Assembly: GCF_017921975.2 (NCBI RefSeq)
Contig: NZ_JAGEMO020000027.1
Location: 37,955 to 101,954, forward strand
DNA: 64,000 nucleotides
Reading direction: 5' to 3'
From: Hymenobacter terricola
GTDB taxonomy: Bacteria > Bacteroidota > Bacteroidia > Cytophagales > Hymenobacteraceae
Shown: piece by piece, positions 62,719 through 64,000 of the stretch
How positions within the stretch are numbered: the first letter of the stretch is position 1
Layout: the number at the start of each line of letters is the position of its first letter
The notes under the pieces: model-generated
The model's database searches: none
The model's input: only the letters and a program-made list of their open reading frames with translations
Told to the model about the DNA's origin: nothing
Position numbers and translations under genes: made by a program

Positions 62719-63552
62719 AATAATTCACCCAACTTCTTACTCTACTTGGACCTGTTCTCTCTCGCCAACAAAACGGCCATCGTCACCGGCGCCTGCGGGC
62801 TTATCGGCCGGCAGCACTGCGCGGCGCTGGCCGCAGCCGGGGCCAATGTGGTAGTGGCCGACCTCAACGCGGAAGCCTGTGCAGCTGTGGTGGCCGAGCT
62901 GCCCGGCGGCCCGCACCTGCCGGTTTCAGTGAACGTGACCAGCCCGGAATCGCTGGCTGCCGCGCGTGACCAGATTCTGGCCCGCTTCGGCCACATCGAT
63001 GTGCTGGTGAACAATGCCGCCATCAACGACATGTTCGAGAACCCCGCGCTGGCGGCCGACTTGAGCAAATTCGAAAACTTCCCGCTCGCCACTTTCCAGC
63101 AGGTGCTGGAGGTGAACGTGACGGGCGTATTCCTGGCGGCGCAGGTATTCGGCACGCCGATGGCGCAGCAGGGCAGCGGCAGCATCATCAACGTGGCCAG
63201 CACCTACGGCATTGTGGGGCCCGACCAGAGCATCTACCGCAACGAAGCCGGCGAGCAAACCTTCTACAAATCACCTTCCTACCCCATGACCAAAGGCGCG
63301 GTGGTGAATTTCACGCGCTACCTGGCTGCCTACTGGGGCCAGGCCGGCGTGCGCGTCAACACCCTCTCGCCCGGTGGCGTGGAGAATAGCCAGGACGAAT
63401 TTTTCGTGAAGCAATACAGCGCCAAAACGCCGCTGGGCCGCATGGCGACGGCTACCGATTACCAGGGGGCCGTGGTATTTCTGGCTTCGGATGCTTCTGC
63501 TTACATGACCGGGGCCAACCTTGTCGTGGATGGCGGCTGGACGGCTATTTGA
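62710..63552 (+). CDS. Short-chain dehydrogenase/reductase (SDR)
   Basis: A 280-residue NAD(P)-dependent SDR. The glycine motif is VTGACGLIG (about 25-33), 'NNAAIND' and the catalytic Tyr191/Lys195 (YPMTK) are present, and the protein ends in 'VVDGGW'. Start: the ATG at 62710 lies in a repeat arm; a TTG at 62746 would begin at 'LDLFSLANK' and is equally possible because related proteins often start there. In the cluster it would reduce or oxidise a sugar intermediate. Confidence 0.85.
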   Translation: MTFNNSPNFLLYLDLFSLANKTAIVTGACGLIGRQHCAALAAAGANVVVADLNAEACAAVVAELPGGPHLPVSVNVTSPESLAAARDQILARFGHIDVLVNNAAINDMFENPALAADLSKFENFPLATFQQVLEVNVTGVFLAAQVFGTPMAQQGSGSIINVASTYGIVGPDQSIYRNEAGEQTFYKSPSYPMTKGAVVNFTRYLAAYWGQAGVRVNTLSPGGVENSQDEFFVKQYSAKTPLGRMATATDYQGAVVFLASDASAYMTGANLVVDGGWTAI

Positions 63553-63693
63553 TTTTTTAACAACTGGTTACCCGGCCAATTTCGTACCTGGCGAGTGGCA
63601 TCATAAGCAACACAACAGTAGGCACAACCGATTTTCGGCAGCCTTATTTCCCCAGACTTCTCACTCATTCCCAACCAGCTAATTTTTCGCTTT

Positions 63694-64000
63694 ATGAATG
63701 CTGTTGAAATCAGTAAAAACCGGTCCATCGGCGCGGGTCACCCCGCCTACATCATCGCCGAAATCGGCATCAACCACAACGGCTCGCTGGACCTGGCCAA
63801 ACAGCTTATTTCGGAAGCGGCCCGGGCCGGCTGCGATGCCGTAAAATTCCAGAAGCGCACCCCCGAGCTGTGCGTGCCCAAAGACCAGTGGGAAAAGCAG
63901 CGCGACACTCCCTGGGGCCGCATGAGCTACATCGACTACAAGCGCAAAACTGAGTTCGGCCAGGCTGAATACACGGCCATCGACGATTATTGCCGCGCCC
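63694..64000 (+). CDS. NeuB-family nonulosonic acid synthase (3' end outside window)
   Basis: The ATG at 63694 starts a product open to the right edge; 102 residues are visible. They include 'AYIIAEIGINHNGS', 'AGCDAVKFQKRTPE' and 'TPWGRMSYIDYKRKTEFG', hallmarks of the NeuB family that condenses PEP with an aldose to make a nine-carbon acidic sugar. It is the most direct clue to the product class of this cluster. The antifreeze-like C-terminal domain cannot be assessed. Confidence 0.9.
   Translation, partial: MNAVEISKNRSIGAGHPAYIIAEIGINHNGSLDLAKQLISEAARAGCDAVKFQKRTPELCVPKDQWEKQRDTPWGRMSYIDYKRKTEFGQAEYTAIDDYCRA

Overview
This window reads as chromosomal DNA of a high-GC member of the Bacteroidota, most like Hymenobacter or a related Cytophagales. 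The grounds are a FecI/FecR/SusC/SusD set, type IX secretion (T9SS) C-terminal sorting domains, several TAnnTTTG promoter boxes of the Bacteroidota primary sigma factor, and GC-rich codon use. No integrase, transposase, rRNA gene or CRISPR array was seen. The genus is inferred from style, not from a marker gene.

Region 1 (1-12.3 kb) is mostly housekeeping: the end of an AsmA-like protein, a secreted CocE/NonD hydrolase, a lipoprotein, a HAD-family protein with an altered active site, a broken DUF218 gene, a five-PAS histidine kinase, the tail-specific protease Prc and DNA polymerase IV. Region 2 (12.7-12.85 kb) is a promoter, an unusual tRNA-like gene and a terminator.

Region 3 (13.0-30.0 kb) is a polysaccharide utilization locus: ECF sigma factor, FecR-type anti-sigma factor, SusC with an STN signalling domain, SusD, two tandem GH30 enzymes, two tandem GH5-ricin-T9SS enzymes, a third GH30 and an SGNH esterase. 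The enzymes point to a beta-glucan, possibly the beta-1,6/1,3-glucan of fungal walls. Region 4 (30.2-35.5 kb) holds an sce7726-like putative nuclease, a hybrid kinase with receiver and HPt domains, and a single-domain response regulator.

Region 5 (35.5-48.0 kb) is a Wzx/Wzy-type exopolysaccharide cluster: priming sugar transferase, short TolC-like protein, Wzz-like protein, polymerase/ligase, five glycosyltransferases, a tiny membrane protein and a flippase. A remnant that may derive from another glycosyltransferase lies after the flippase. GC content falls visibly from about 42.6 kb. On the opposite strand, two clan GH-A hydrolases (48.4-54.2 kb) follow and may trim this polymer. An OmpA-domain protein and a small unknown gene come next.

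Region 6 (56.9 kb to the right edge) looks like a pathway for an unusual acidic sugar: a possible glycosyltransferase, an SpsF-like cytidylyltransferase, a split transketolase pair, a small AT-rich membrane protein, a GSA-aminotransferase-like enzyme, a short-chain dehydrogenase and the start of a NeuB-family synthase. Three of the gaps in this run carry inverted repeats, two of which belong to families also seen elsewhere in the window. This cluster, the tRNA-like gene and the repeat families are the least ordinary parts of the window.
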